64,000 nt of DNA from Kingdonia uniflora (GCA_014058105.1 JACGCM010000440.1:1426001-1490000); one strand, 5' to 3'; counted from the first letter of the stretch, positions 45,790-57,789 are shown. The notes: generated by a model not told the origin, from the sequence alone. Program-made: numbers and translations.

Positions 45790-48316
45790 GAGATAAAGTA
45801 TTTGTGAAAACAAACTCCAAATTGGAGAAGTCATTGAGTAGAGCGAGGGACTTTGTGGCTTGTACTCAATAGGAACTTAACAAAACTGAATACGAGGGAA
45901 GGCAATTTAAGTTAAATTTGGAGAATACCTTTAAAGAGTTATATGATCTGCAATATAATTATGCTAAGATAAAAGTAGAGAGAGGGAAGAGGAAAAAGGA
46001 GGGTATTAGTTCGAAAACTGAAAGAGTTACTTTTTTTAACGACCCAAGTGATAAGGCGAGGTGTTAGAGTATGCTATTGGTTATAACTTTATATTTTGAG
46101 GTCGAAGTAGATAGTTAACGAGGGTTAAAGGGGGCTTATATAGAGCTTTTGAGGGAGAAAGGTGTAGTTTCAAACCCAGCTTGAGTTATGTTTTTAGCTC
46201 AAGAAGCGCGCAATCGTCATAGTTTAGAAGCGAAAAAATGTTCAGCTCGGGCTGGTGTGTCTGTTATATGGGGTGATGTTGAACCTTTATCTGATGTCTT
46301 TGGCTTTATGTAGGATCAGAGGGCCATGAGGATTGTATTTTATAGGATAAGGAAAGAGTAAATAGAGGTTCAAACGCAATTGAAGGGTGAGGTAAAGGGG
46401 TTACATGATGAGCTATCGCAGCACGTAGAGCAAAAAATGTCTTTGGCAACGTGGCTGTCGAAAGAAGTGGCTGCTCAAATGAAGGTAGAGGAGGAAATAA
46501 GAGCTTTAGGCGTGCTACTGAAAAACACGCATCAGCGGTTGTACAAAGGGTAAATGATATTAAAGGAGCATCTATGTCCATCGCGAGCAAAAGTCGCTGC
46601 TCGTACGAAGTATGAACGTCACATAGACAGTGTTATTGAGTTTTATGGGAGAGAATTGTCTAGGCTGGTGAGCGTATTTTGGATGTTCATAGAAGAATGT
46701 GGGAAGGATTTCGAAGTGGAATATGCCAAAGTAGAAAATCTGTGGTTTATCCGAGGTGAAGGAGAAATTATTGGTGACCACCCCCTTCCTACGTCGTGGG
46801 AGGAACTGTCAGAAGAGAAAGAGGTCAAGTGTCTGAAACCCCGAACGCGGCACAAACAATGCTAACAGGAGGTTGTGACCTTTACCATGCAAGTAGATGT
46901 ATAGGCGTCGAATAAGAAGGTCATGAGAGACAAGCGATGATTGTCTCCTGTCTGGAAGAGCCACAAATAGATTAATCATGTTTTCTCGTGATTATTCCTT
47001 CGTACTATTTGAAAATGTAATCAGTGTTTTGTGAGAACAGAATGATGTATCTAACTTGCTCAAACACTATGTTCTTGATGTAGTTTTGCCAATTGTTATA
47101 TGTGCTCTGTTGTTATGAAAAACCATTATAAATGTAATTTGTTATGAATAGGTGGACTTTACTGCTATACAAAGTCAGTACGATGCATTACGTGTCAATA
47201 ATGAACAAATGCGTGCTGAGCTAATATCGAGTGAAGAAGCAGGAAAAAGTACTATTGAGGCTGAAGAAAAATTGAGGGCGGAGATAAGTGAAACTCTTCA
47301 AAAGAAAGAGGCGGTAATGTCCCCAGTTTGAGATAGATAAAGAGTTTAGAAGAAGAGATAAGAAAAAAGGGCATTGGCGTTAGAAGTGGATCGGTACGAG
47401 CTAGTCAACAAGGTCCTGAATTGCTATCTGTACGAACACAAATTGCAGAATAGCTAGTCGCATTGGAAATAATGTCAAGGAGCTGCAGTTTCAAGTGAAT
47501 ATGCTTGAAGAGGAGATAAGTGATGTTAGAGCTCGTGCTCGCAAATATGAAGCATTGTGGTTGGTTACTAGGATGACAGGAAAGGAGATGGACGAGGTTT
47601 GTACTTAACATAATGAAGTGATAAAGAAGGATTGGAAAAAAATATGTGATCTAGAGCGGCTTTTGAAAATGCGGTACCTGGATATCTTGGAATACCAGTC
47701 CAGAAATGACAGACTTCGAAGCGCGAATGTGAAGCTGGAGGAGGATCTGTTACGGGTCGAGATAAGTTATGACTCGAAGCGGGTAGAATGTGCAGGTTAT
47801 GAAAATTCGATATCTCTGATTTATCATATGGATGATTTCATGATTGTGCTGGATGCTCGGAATTCGGATGTGTGTCATGCAAAATGACGAGTGGATGATC
47901 GCTGTAAGCAACTGGAAGATACACTGAAGGAACTACAGTATAAGTTGAGTGAACTTCTTCTCATTAAGCAGGTAAAAATTAAGGCGGGTGGTAGTCATGA
48001 GAGGGAGATGGTTACAGTAATATCGTTCTTTGCAGTTGAGTTGAAGAGACTGGAAGCTGAAAGCCAAAGGATATATGAAGGTTTGACTGCTCAAGGTACA
48101 AAATGTGAGATAGAGGTGATCCAAACTGCATATTTAGAACCCATGATTTATAGGATTGGATCGTTTAAAGAGAGAATGGTTAGTGAGGGAAAGAAAATTG
48201 TTGTGGGGAGGATGCCAGAATTTATGTATCAGAAGTTACATAAGAGTGGCGTAAAAGACGCGACAGGACCATCTAATATGGGTAATGAGTTAAGTGATAG
48301 CTCTAGTGAAGAATGA
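45790..48316 (+). pseudogene. E3 antisense gene, coiled-coil part with duplicated C-terminal module
   Basis: It follows the acceptor GTGTAG at 45789. Charged helical segments: LEKSLSRARDFV, ELYDLQYNYAKIKVERGKRKKEG. Two related modules occur in series. The first is at 46554-46865 (RHIDSVIEFYGRELSRLVSVFW.., CGKDFEVEYAKVENLWFI). The second is at 47891-48316 (REMVTVISFFAVELKRLEAESQ.., GTKCEIEVIQTAYLEPMI), ending acidic (ELSDSSSEE). A further exon begins after GAATAG at 47152 (DFTAIQSQYDALRVNNEQMRAEL). The E2 antisense gene has the same module once (59352-59672: VVIAYFIEEVKRLESERD). So either the module was duplicated or two gene copies lie in tandem. Stops and shifts are present. Confidence 0.6.
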
Positions 48317-48429
48317 GTAATGTGATTATGTTGTATGTATACAAACAATGGATAAAAATGAAATATGGATGTATAAAGAATTAGTTAAAGACGAACAGTG
48401 AACTATACTAACCGTGTGAGGTACCAATG

Positions 48430-48592
48430 ATAATGTATGTAAAACAATGTGATATGCGATCGGATCAGCCAAAGTTGTAAACAATCTGTGATGCATGAGA
48501 TGATCGGTTTGGCCGAAGCAATGAATGATCTGCAATATAGTTTAAATTGTTGATTTGGTCGAAACAACAAATGATCTATAATGTAGATTAGA
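48430..48592 (-). repeat. E3 3'-region tandem repeat, part left of the nested insertion
   Basis: Copies of GATCGGTTTGGCCGAAGCAA..AATGATCTG.AAT, continuing on the other side of the insertion at 51443. Confidence 0.75.
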
Positions 48593-51442
48593 TATCACGC
48601 CCCAAAATCCAATAATCGATTGCTTGACCAATTACTAGATTCTAAGTAGTGCAGGTCGGGGAATCTAAAGATTCTACCCCACAAATATCCAAGCCGTAGA
48701 CAAATTCTGGCTCGGCTATTCACATATAGCAATAATCATCAGAGTAAAGAAATAATAATACAACAATATAACGCAGAAGCAAAAGACGTATATATACTTA
48801 TCAGTCGAAACGTAATACAATATCTCAAATAAAACCTTAGCGATATATGCTGAGAACACCTACAGAAATCTGGAACTAATGGAAATCTGCAGCGGAAAAA
48901 TCTATCTCTGAACTGGCTAACCTTGCGGCAGTCTAAGCTACTCAACCTCTGAAATGGTTAAAATGCGAGAGTGAGCAAACAACGAGCTCACTAATCCAAC
49001 AGAACTAAATAGCCCACTAATAAACCTGTACTGAATATAGAGGTGGAGATGAATGTAATATAGATGCAAGTAATTAAGCAAGTCTAGCAATATAATAAGT
49101 GACAACAATGAAATAAAGAGTTAATAGGGAAAGGAGAATATTAGAGTTGATAAGAGGATGGAGAATAAAGTAGGAATGTGAGAAGAGAATAGAGTAAGGA
49201 ATATGAGAGGAGAATGTGATAAAATGATAAGATGCAATGCCATGATGTGAAGTGATGACTAGGATAATCCCATACTTATACTAGGTGCAATGTTATGATA
49301 TGACGCGATGAGCAGGGATATTCCCATAAATATCTCCTAATGCAGAATGAATTGCTGCTAAAAAGTGTTCGCGGTCCTATTATAAAGTTGGTTGATCAAC
49401 CGCTAACGTCTAATATTTTCTTAAAGTGATCAGTAAAGGGATACACTGGTACGATTTGGTTAAGCTCGACCAAGCTAGGGTGGTCGCACTTGATCAAAGT
49501 GGATTTGGGTGTATCAACCAGCGGAGCAATAGTCTGTATCATTTCAGGGAATTTCAACTTCACCGTGAAATAAGTTAGGATCTCCATGACTCTGCCTCAT
49601 ACCATTCCACACTCCGGGGGTGGTTGAACTAGGTATGATAGTGCCATTCCCAATCTCACCATGTCTTTTAACCCGATCTCACAGATTCTTTAGATCCTGT
49701 CGGAGGTCAACCAAAACAGAGTGTTCGTGTATCCAATTTCAATAAGTTTTGAAAGATGTGTTATAAGTTATAAAGGTGTAATAGGTACACAAGAAAACAA
49801 CACAGCTGCCGCTCACCCAGCAACCCAAACAGGATGGATATGGACTCGGTTGCACCAACTATGCATAGCCGACACAGCAACCTAACCATCACTACACGCA
49901 ACCCAACAATCTCTTAAGGCTGGAAGGGTAATTCTTGGGCAAGCCACGAGAATGCTAATCCAGCCACCACTAACTAAACTCAGGTCCTATTCGAGCCAAA
50001 AATCAACTCCAGAATACTTACAACCCCAAACTACAGGTTAACACTATAACCGAATAATTCCTAGGTTAAATTATAGTTAATCACAAAGCATCTTTAAGCT
50101 CAATATGACTCTCTAAAATAATACTCAGAAACTAGTATGGAAACTTAATAATGCTGGAATAAAACTCGCCTGATAAAAATTTAAGTCCTGCGGAAAAATC
50201 CAACTCGAAAACCCAACCAAAATCCGCGGAACGGCAACGGAACGCCTGATAATCTCACACAACAATGGAGAACAACAAATAACCAATCAATTTAAGAAAA
50301 CAACAACAAAACCCAAACCCTAGAAATTAAACCCTACGCCAAATCGAAAGAAATTGACTGAAAGGGAATCGAGAATTATTTACCAATGATGAGAGTGAAG
50401 GTTGCGGCGAAGCTTGGCGAAGAATTCGTGAGCGTAAGGGGAAGATTGGATTATGAGTTTGGAGGAGAGGGAAATCGGTTAGGGAAAGGAGTGAGACAGA
50501 GAAGAAAATGAGGAGGGAGAATGAAAGATGATATATATATATAAACGACAAGTCGTTCGAACGATAAAGAGATCTTGGGCCAAATTCCAGGAGGAATGAA
50601 TCAACTCGTTCGAACGGAAACGAAAGTCGTTCGAACGACAAAGGGATCTTGGGCCAAATTCCAGAAGGAATGAATCAACTCGTTCGAACCAAAATGAATC
50701 TCATTCGAACGACAATCTGTCCAAAAGGCAAAACGTCCAGAAGACACTTAAAATGTTCAGAAGACACTGAAACTCGTTTGAACGACAAAGGGACTCGTTC
50801 GAACGACAATCTGGGAAAAGTCTAAAAATGATGCTACTCAGAGGTCCTCCTGAACCACACACCATACCAAGACCCTCAGAAGACTGGGACAGCCTGAACA
50901 ACCATCACAAAGGGTTTCCAAGGACTAAACACCACCTCTACCGTTTAATGGTCACCAGAACTTCTAAAACCCAGAAAATGAATCTAACGGCTAGAAACTT
51001 AGCCGGAAGGAATAAAAACGGATGGAAGGAGTCCGACGGCGGTCTGATAGGCGTTGAGAAATCAGGGGTAGCTAATCCCATATCTCTACCTCAGAACGAA
51101 AATTGGAAATGCCAGAAATGCCCAGAATCGAAAACACTATAACTTACGCGAAGGAGAGAAGCGAAAAACCCTTTCCGGATATAGAAACCACTCTCCGAAC
51201 ATGCACCACAGCGACAAACTAAAACACCTAAACGTCAAACAACCAAAACCATCAAACCACTAAAACGCTACCAAAATGGAATCAAAACCAAACCTGACAC
51301 TAAGAAAAATATAGATGCATTATGGATAGGAGAATATGCAGATGTATGATGCAAAGGAGTATATGCCAAAGTTAAGGAATAGGAATATACAAATTTTGAA
51401 TATAAAGATTAATAAAAAAATAAAAAAATGCGGGTCATTACA
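48593..51442 (-). mobile_element. Solo-LTR-like insertion, 2850 bp, inside E3
   Basis: Flanked by a perfect TTAGA duplication (48588-48592 and 51443-51447), and the interrupted tandem repeat continues on both sides. On the minus strand it starts TGTAATGACCCGC and ends GGGGCGTGATA (TA for CA), the terminal style of long plant gypsy LTRs. No PBS, PPT or coding domain is present, so a solo LTR of a Tekay/Del-like or similar family is most likely. On the minus strand a TATATATATA box (50530-50544) is followed by a pyrimidine-rich leader and a GGTAAAT donor-like site near 50380, consistent with an LTR promoter. The family name is inference. Confidence 0.75.
50553..50805. promoter_or_regulatory. 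Array of seven 12-bp palindromes TCGTTCGAACGA
   Basis: Perfect copies at 50553, 50627 and 50794. One-mismatch copies at 50606, 50680, 50701 and 50773. Part of the array is a 74-bp direct duplication (50571-50613 and 50645-50687). It lies directly upstream of the minus-strand TATA box of the solo LTR, where enhancers sit in LTR promoters. A protein-binding role is inference. Confidence 0.75.
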
Positions 51443-52060
51443 TTAGATGATCGATTTGGCCGAAGCAACAAATGATCTGTAATGTAGTTTAGATGATCGA
51501 TTTGGCCGAAGCAACAAATAATCTGTAATTTGTTTTCATAAGTACTCTTTGGATTTATTAGAAGTACTATAATATAGATCAATTGAACACAAGTATTTCA
51601 TTGGTGTAAGATTGATGTATAGTGAATGTATTTGATAGATCGGTTTGGCCGAAGCAATAAATTATTTGTAATGTATTAGATGATCAATTTGGCCAAAACA
51701 ACAAATGATCTGTAATCTGTGTATAGAAGTTTTGGAGGGCAATCGAACACAAGTATTTCATTGGTGTAAGATTGACGTTTAGTGAATATATTAGATATAT
51801 CGGTTCAGACGAAGCAAAAAACTATCTGTAATGTATTAGATGATTAATTTGGCCAAAGCAGCAAATGATCCGTAATCTGTGTATAAAAGTTTTGGCAATT
51901 GAACACAAGTATTTCATTGGTGTAAGATTGACGTACAACGAATGCATTAGATAGATCGGTTTGGCCGATGCAACAAATGATCTGTAATGTATTAGATGAT
52001 CAATTAGGCCAAAGCAACAAATAATCTGTAATCTGTGTATAAAAATTATATGTGGCCTAG
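51443..52060 (-). repeat. E3 3'-region tandem repeat, about 158 bp x 3 with about 45-bp subrepeats
   Basis: GAACACAAGTATTTCATTGG occurs at 51584, 51745 and 51900 (spacing 161 and 155). Between them lie alternating phrases GATCGGTTTGGCCGAAGCAA and GATCAATTTGGCCAAAGCAA followed by AATGATCTGTAAT. It lies just after the pol end (52167 on the minus strand), the same place as the arrays of E1 and E2. Confidence 0.85.
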
Positions 52061-52166
52061 CAGAAAGTACTCAGATATTTTCATAAAATAGTTATCCTTT
52101 ATTGATGTGAGCTCGTCATACGAACTGATAGATTGGTTTGAAGAAAAGTACACTGCGACTGATACG

Positions 52167-53440
52167 TTATCTACGATATAATTTTAGTCTCCTTGTATTC
52201 CAAGGATTAGGTATGTGCTTGCTATGCTCAGTGGCGAGGTCGTAAGAACCAATGCCATTTTTCCCGATGACGACAAAGGGACCTCCTCAGTTTTCGGATA
52301 ATTTCTCTGCGTTGAGCTCTTTGCGATGTTTGGGAATCTCACAGAGGACTAGATCCTTGATTTCAAACTCTCTATGCCGAATGCATTTGTTATAAAATTG
52401 GGCTAAAGCTTGGTGATACCTTCCCAATTTTATGACTGCTTTGTCCTGAGTCCCCTCGATCCAGTTCATATTGCATGCTAACTGGAATTCATTTTCTTTA
52501 CCGGTCATGGCATGGTCGCGAATAGGGTGATGATACTGAATAGGGATGATTGCATTAGTACCGTAAGCTAGAAGGAATGGCGTGCATCCAGTTAAAACTC
52601 AAGACGTAGTTTGAGAAGCCTATAACACATGTGGTAACTCCATGACCCAATTTCCTTTCTTTTATGTTAGGCACTTTTTGATTCCATCGATGATAGTGCG
52701 ATTAGCGATCTCGGCTTGGCCGTTCCCTTACGAGTAATACGGATTTGAAGGGGAATGTACGATGTTGTGTTGGTTGAGGAATTTGATGACCTTGGAGCCA
52801 GCAAACTGAGGTCCATTATCGATCCTGATGAGATGGGGGCAGCCAAAACGGATGATGATGTTTTCCCAGGTAAACTTGATAACTTCATCTTCTCGAGTGT
52901 GGCATAGGGGAGCTGTCTCTACCTACTTAGTGAAGTAATCTATTACGAATAAGAGATGTTTTCATTTTCCAGGTACAGTTGGAAAATAGCCGACAAGGTC
53001 GAGGGCCCATCTTTAAAATGGCCATATAACGTTGCTGGAATATAGTTCTAAAGCTGGAGCTCAAATTTGGGGACCATGGTGTTGACAGGCATCACATTTT
53101 CTTATGAACTCGATTTCTTAAGCTTTCATTTTAGAGCAGAAGACGCCTTGGGTAAGAGCTCGGTTGGCAAGAGATCTTCCTGCTGTGTGGGAACCACAAG
53201 TGCCTTCATGCAGTTTGTGTAAGAATTTTCGAGCTTCTTTGTAAGATAAGCATTCAAGATACGACCCTGTGACCGAAATCTTGTATAAGAGACCGTTTTC
53301 GACGATGTATCATTTGGTGTTATCAAGTACGCACCTTCTTTCAGTAGGGTCTTGAGGGATTTCGCCATCGAATATGTTCTTGGTACAAATATACTTGAGG
53401 AAAGGTCGTCTCCAATCGTCCTCATCCTCTTCAATGCCCC
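52167..53440 (-). pseudogene. pol (IN): E3 integrase, catalytic residues retained, with stops
   Basis: In minus-strand order: zinc region LHEGTCGSHTAGRSLANR and KCDACQHHG; core WALDLVGYFP (first Asp), VIDYFTK, LIRIDNGPQFAG (second Asp), GNGQAEIANRTI (Glu), LLAYGTNAIIP; C-terminal module LGRYHQALAQFYNK..EIKDLVLCEIPKHRKELNAEKL, WGGPFVV, and the end NPWNTRRLKLYRR with TAA at 52169-52167. Stops lie at about 53310, 53132, 53067 and 53020, among others. All three D, D and E are present, unlike in E2. Confidence 0.85.
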
Positions 53441-53492
53441 CAGTATTAATAAAATTTGAGCTTATGATGTTAATGCTGGGGGTTAATATTAC

Positions 53493-53890
53493 TTAAATAT
53501 TGAGATACCGAGCTTCTGAGCCAAGGACTCTTGCGAGATATGTGAGGGAATCAGAATATCTATTTTCTCCATGCGGCAAATGTTCGATAGACATTATCCT
53601 GAATCTACTCATTCTGTCGGTTATGGCAGCTGCGTAATCGATCATTTTCTCATTCTTTTGGAATTTCTCTGTGCAATGGTTTACAATGAGCAAAGAGTCT
53701 GTATATACAGATAGTTCGGACACTCCAATTTCTAGAGCCATATCCAAACCGTGAATCATTGCCTCATACTCTGCTGTATTGTTGGTAGCTTCAAAATTTA
53801 ATTAGATTGCCTTTTCAATTCTATCATTGGAAGGTGTGATTAGCACAATTCCGATGCCTGATCTTGCAAGTTTTGAGGATCCATCAGTTA
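53493..53890 (-). pseudogene. pol (aRNH): E3 second (archaeal-type) RNase H
   Basis: It follows WITQKG and a TGA: LTDGSSKLARSGIGIVLITPSN (Asp), one TAA, NNTAEYEAMIHGLDMALEIG (Glu), VYTDSLLIVNHCTEKFQK (Asp), LPHGENRYSDSLTYLARVLG (last Asp). All acidic positions are present. Only the single stop and the TGA just before the domain break it. Best preserved of the three copies in the window. Confidence 0.85.
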
Positions 53891-53897
53891 GAAGATG

Positions 53898-54480
53898 TCA
53901 TCCCTTTTGTGTTATCCAGTCGGCCCTTTCTTCGAGCTGTTCTTCATGAATTTCTCTGCTGTCTTCTTCCTTGTTAGGATTTTCTACCGGGAAGTCCACA
54001 AGGAAATCTGCTACGGCCTGACCCTTTTTAGAATGTCTAGGCTCAAATCGGATGTCATGCTTACCAAGAGTGACTGACCACTGCTGGATTCGTCTAAATT
54101 TTTCTCGTTTGGATAACATTTCACGAAGAGGGTAGTTGGTCACTACTCATACTGAGTGGGCTTGGAAGTATTGTCTCAATTTTTATGAGGTGTAGACGAG
54201 ACACAAAAGTAGTTTCTCGACCTTGCTATATCATGATTCTGCTGGAGTGAGAGTTTTACTAATGAAGTAGACAGGCTTCTCTATTTTCTCATCAAGCCAA
54301 ATGTGAATAGAACTTAATGATTCTTTAGTAACTGCAAGATATATGGTGAGCTCTTCCCCTTTGCTAGGTGTGCTCACCACTGGTGGTGAACACTGGTAAA
54401 GTTTTAGCTGTTGAAAAGCAGCTTCGCACTCCACTGTCCATTCGATCCCGTGGTTCTTCCGAGGTTTCTATTTTATTGTC
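53898..54480 (-). pseudogene. pol (RH): E3 ordinary RNase H
   Basis: Connection region FDRCRWLFNLLREGTI-type sequence, then ECEAAFQQLKLYQCSPPV, YLAVTKESLSSIHIWLDEKIEKPVYFISKTLTPAES (54434-54231). After stops near 54228 and 54146 comes TNYPLREMLSKREKFRRIQQWSVTLGKHDIRFEPRH, AVADFLVDFPVE (54143-53898). The first acidic residue of RNase H (usual D near YLAV) is not evident: the loop reads SIHIW. The end carries an acidic linker before the second RNase H. Confidence 0.75.
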
Positions 54481-54563
54481 CCCTCACGTAATAAGTTGAA
54501 CAACCATCGACAACGATCGGACGATTTTGAAACAAAACTGTTTATTGCGGTAATCTTCCCTAC

Positions 54564-55328
54564 TTACTTCTGGACGTCTTTCTTCGTTTTGGGGGAAGGC
54601 ATAGATAATAGTTTGCGAATGTGATCCAGATCGGCTTCAATACCGTGCTTGCTGATTAACTGGCCCAAGAATTTCCCTGATTGAACTCTGAACTGGCATT
54701 TGTCAGGGTTGAGTCTCATCTTGTAGAGATAGAGGATATCAAAGGTCGTGTATAAATCCACGATTTGGTTTTCCTTCTTTTGAATTTTGTACAACATATC
54801 GTCTATATAGACCTCCAATTTTTTTTTGAGGTGATCCTTGAACATTTGGGTCATCAATCGCTGGTAAGTTGCTCCAACATTCTTGAGACCGAATGGCATG
54901 ACTTTGTAACAGTATAAACCATGCTCTGTAATAAAAGCTACTTTCTCTTGGTCGCCAGGTAGCATAGATATCTGGTTATAGTCTGACGCGGCATCCATCA
55001 TAGATTGGAGCTTGTTCCCCAATGTAGTGTCGAGCAGGTTATTTATGACAGGGAGCGGGAAACTGTCTTTTGGAGTATGCCAGCTTAGGTTGGTAAAATC
55101 CACGCAAATCCTTATCTTCCCATTCTTCCTTGGTACCGCTACAATATTCGATATCCATTCTGGGTAATTGGCCTTACGGATAAAACTGATTTCGATGAGT
55201 TTTTTGATTTCCTTGTTGACTTCATCACGAAGTCTAGGTGTTAAAGTCCCCTGTTTTTGCTTCATAGCTTCAACTTTTTCCTTTAAGTTGAGTTTGTGAC
55301 AGGCTATGTTCGGGTTGATACCCGGCAT
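54564..55328 (-). pseudogene. pol (RT): E3 reverse transcriptase, 254-codon open stretch
   Basis: The longest open pol stretch in the window. MPGINPNIACHKLNLK, RDEVNKEIKKLIEISFIRKANYPEWISNIVAV, ICVDFTNLSWHTP, LQSMMDAASDYNQI (motif A Asp), GLYCYKVMPFGLKNVGATYQRL, LEVYIDDMLYK (YxDD motif C), LNPDKCQF, and FLGQLISKHGIEADLDHI. It stops at a TAA just after KTKKDVQK. The core RT motifs look intact. As part of a polyprotein it has no start of its own, and the M at 55328 is internal. Confidence 0.85.
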
Positions 55329-55597
55329 CTTGTGAATTGTCCAGGCGAAGACGTTACTATTTTCTTTAAGGAACTGGTTGAGAGTGTCGCACTCTGCTAG
55401 GGGCAGATGTGTACCAATATATGTCCCATGCTTGGGTCTACTGATTTCAACGTATTATGTGGTCTCTGCGGTGGGTAGATGTTGCCCTGTAGTGTTGACT
55501 ATATAGTTCTCTGTAATGTTTCCAATTATCTTCTATAATTTCTATGCGAGCTGATGTTCAGAAGGTTCCGGTCCAATATGACAGAATTTTTGCACGC

Positions 55598-55930
55598 TCA
55601 TGCTAAGTCCTGACTTCCTTTTATCTCGTAAACACTACCTTCCCACTCAAAATGTAATGCCAAGTGGTAGGTTGATGGAATGGCATGCATGTTATGTAAC
55701 CAGCAATGCCCCATGATCCCCAGATAATGGGATTTTATATTGACGGCGTAAAAGGCAACATCGAGTGTTACCGGCCCTGCGGTGGAAGGAAGTACGATCT
55801 TTCCTACGCACTCCTCCTTAGACCCATTGAAGCCACAAATATCTACATCGCTGGGTTGAACCTTATCGGCCAGACCCATCTGGCCGATCGTGCTCTATAA
55901 AAAGAGTTTGATAGTGCTGCCAGTGTCTAC
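55598..55930 (-). pseudogene. pol (PR): E3 protease, active-site DTGS retained
   Basis: Minus strand: MMVDTGSTIKLFL (catalytic Asp and the DTG triad present) then a TAG, then 55879-55598 with MGLADKVQPSDVDICGFNGSKEECVGKIV, LDVAFYAVNIKSHYLGIMGHCWLHNMHAIPSTYHLALHF, and YEIKGSQ. A single stop after the active-site loop inactivates it. Closely parallel to E2 (MGLADQ..GFNGSKEE), supporting close kinship of E2 and E3. Confidence 0.85.
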
Positions 55931-56329
55931 CATCATCGTATGAGGTACCATGTTCCGTATTTTCATCATGATCACCAAGGAATCATGGTGCAGATAGTTA
56001 ACATGTCAAATGTCGCAATCATCATAAGAGATCCCAGTTCGCTGAGAGCTGGATACTGGAATTAAACGAGCTTCTTTATCTTGTATGGATAAGTCATGAT
56101 ATTGGGCAGCACGCCTCCACTTGCTTCTGTTTGATTCCGTGATGACCTAGGTCTCCACGAGATGGCAGAGCAAGATATGGTATAAATACTTTTTAGCTAC
56201 GTGCTCTTTGAATTGCACAGCTTCAGTAGGGTTTTGGTAACTCCCGTTCTATAACTCTCCACATCCACTATATACTTGTGCATTCGTCCATATGCGAAGA
56301 TGTACTCCAACAACTGTTATAATGTAAAA

Positions 56330-57737
56330 CATTGCTCCGTCTCATAATGTCCGACCTTATGATGGATGCAGTATGGTTTGTTCTCGATCGGTTGAAGGTA
56401 CTACGCATTTTAGAAGAATCTATTTTTCTGTAATATAGGATATATGCTGACTATAGTCACATTCATCTTTGAAACGTAAGGTCTAGGCAAGTTACTCCCC
56501 TTCCGAGGTCGTTTGTCGCTGGACTTGGGGTGTTTTCTGTCTCCTCCTTGATCTGATGTCCGATTAAAATCAGAATGGTTTGACTGATCTCGAGCTGTCA
56601 GTGTTGACTTCTGAGGTTTATGCCTATTGGATGCCATCCGCTCTAGGTCGATATATCCGTTGACCTTTTCGATCATGTCTTCCAACGTTGTTAGATTGTT
56701 GAGGATGAGGTACTCCTTTGCTCGGCCATCGATGAGTAAGGTGTTGGTGAAAGCAGAAATAATAATCTTTTGGTCTAGTTGGTCTACTTTTTGGGCTAAC
56801 TCTAAGAACTTTTTGGTAAACGTCTCAAGTTTTTCTCCTAGCATCTATTTGAGGCTGAAAAGATAATATAAATTTTCTTCTTTATCTCTGTTATGCGAAT
56901 AATTCTTAATGAAGATTTCGCGCAACTATTTGAAAGTTGTGATGGATCCTTCATGCAGTGTATGGAACCATCGTAGGGGCTCACCTAATAAGATGGCAGG
57001 AAAGAGCTGACATAGAATGTGGTTGGACATGGAATACAAGCCTAGAGCGTCCTGGAACACTTGAACATGTTCCACTAGGTCAGTCCCTTTGTACTTTCGG
57101 ATCTTCAGGGTGTAAAAATCGGTGGGGACTTCCCCATCTAAGAACTCTTGGGCGATCGGGCTCTTCTGAAATCTATTGTGGATCCCTTTAGTCTGCGTGT
57201 GAGCATCGAGCAATTCTTTGATCTGCTTCTCAACGTGTTCCTGAGTGACGTACTATCGAGTTGTGATGGCTGGACGTGTGACACGCCCATCTCCAGGGTT
57301 GTGGTCACCACTCCCTTCACTTATACATTCCTTTGCCAAGACTCGAACACTTCTAGGTAGGTTTTTAGTCTATTTGGCTTCTTCCAGGCCGCTATCTACT
57401 TCCTGTTGGATCTCTTAGATCGGGGGGGGGGGGAGGGGGGATCCATGCCTTATTGATGACGGTTAGATTAAAGCGCACCTCCTGCGTGAACGCCCTTTGG
57501 GGGAGGTCCGATTCTGTCATGAACGGAAATCCACGAGCCTTCAGGTTGTACGACTTTATTCTTCTGGGCGGCGACATGCTGACCCAGTAAGACCTGTAGC
57601 GCATCCTGTATACTCGTGAGTTATTATTCCAGGGCTGCACACCTTTCTGTTTCTGAGTTCAGAGTGGCCCTCAGATCTTCTAAAGCTGTGTTCTCTTCCA
57701 CCTGGACGATCGACATACTTTGACCTGGAAGAGACAT
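56330..57737 (-). pseudogene. gag: E3 gag
   Basis: ATG at 57737 (MSLPGQSMSIVQVEEN), about 50 bases after the PBS. The N-terminal part is helical and then Pro-rich around a poly-C/G run (57421-57440). SPIAQEFLDGEVPTDFYTLKIRKYKGTDLVEHVQ enters the capsid core. LGLYSMSNHILCQLFPAILLGEPLRWFHTL holds the PLRWF landmark. After a frame change comes 56844-56410 with FTKKFLELAQKVDQLDQKI, and near 56360 the zinc knuckle CIHHKVGHYETEQC (C-x2-H-x4-H-x4-C intact). Two stops near 57636 and a shift between 56926 and 56844 break it. Confidence 0.8.
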
Positions 57738-57789
57738 TCTGAGAAAAGGTGATTATCGGCGTTTGAGACAATGGGATTGAGAATTTTAA

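Noticed and set aside
48593..51442. Host gene or intron inside E3
   Set aside because: A perfect 5-bp duplication, LTR-style ends and continuity of the interrupted tandem repeat show it is an insertion.
57421..57440. G-quadruplex array
   Set aside because: A single interrupted poly-G run inside the Pro-rich part of gag. No four-tract spacing beyond the run itself.
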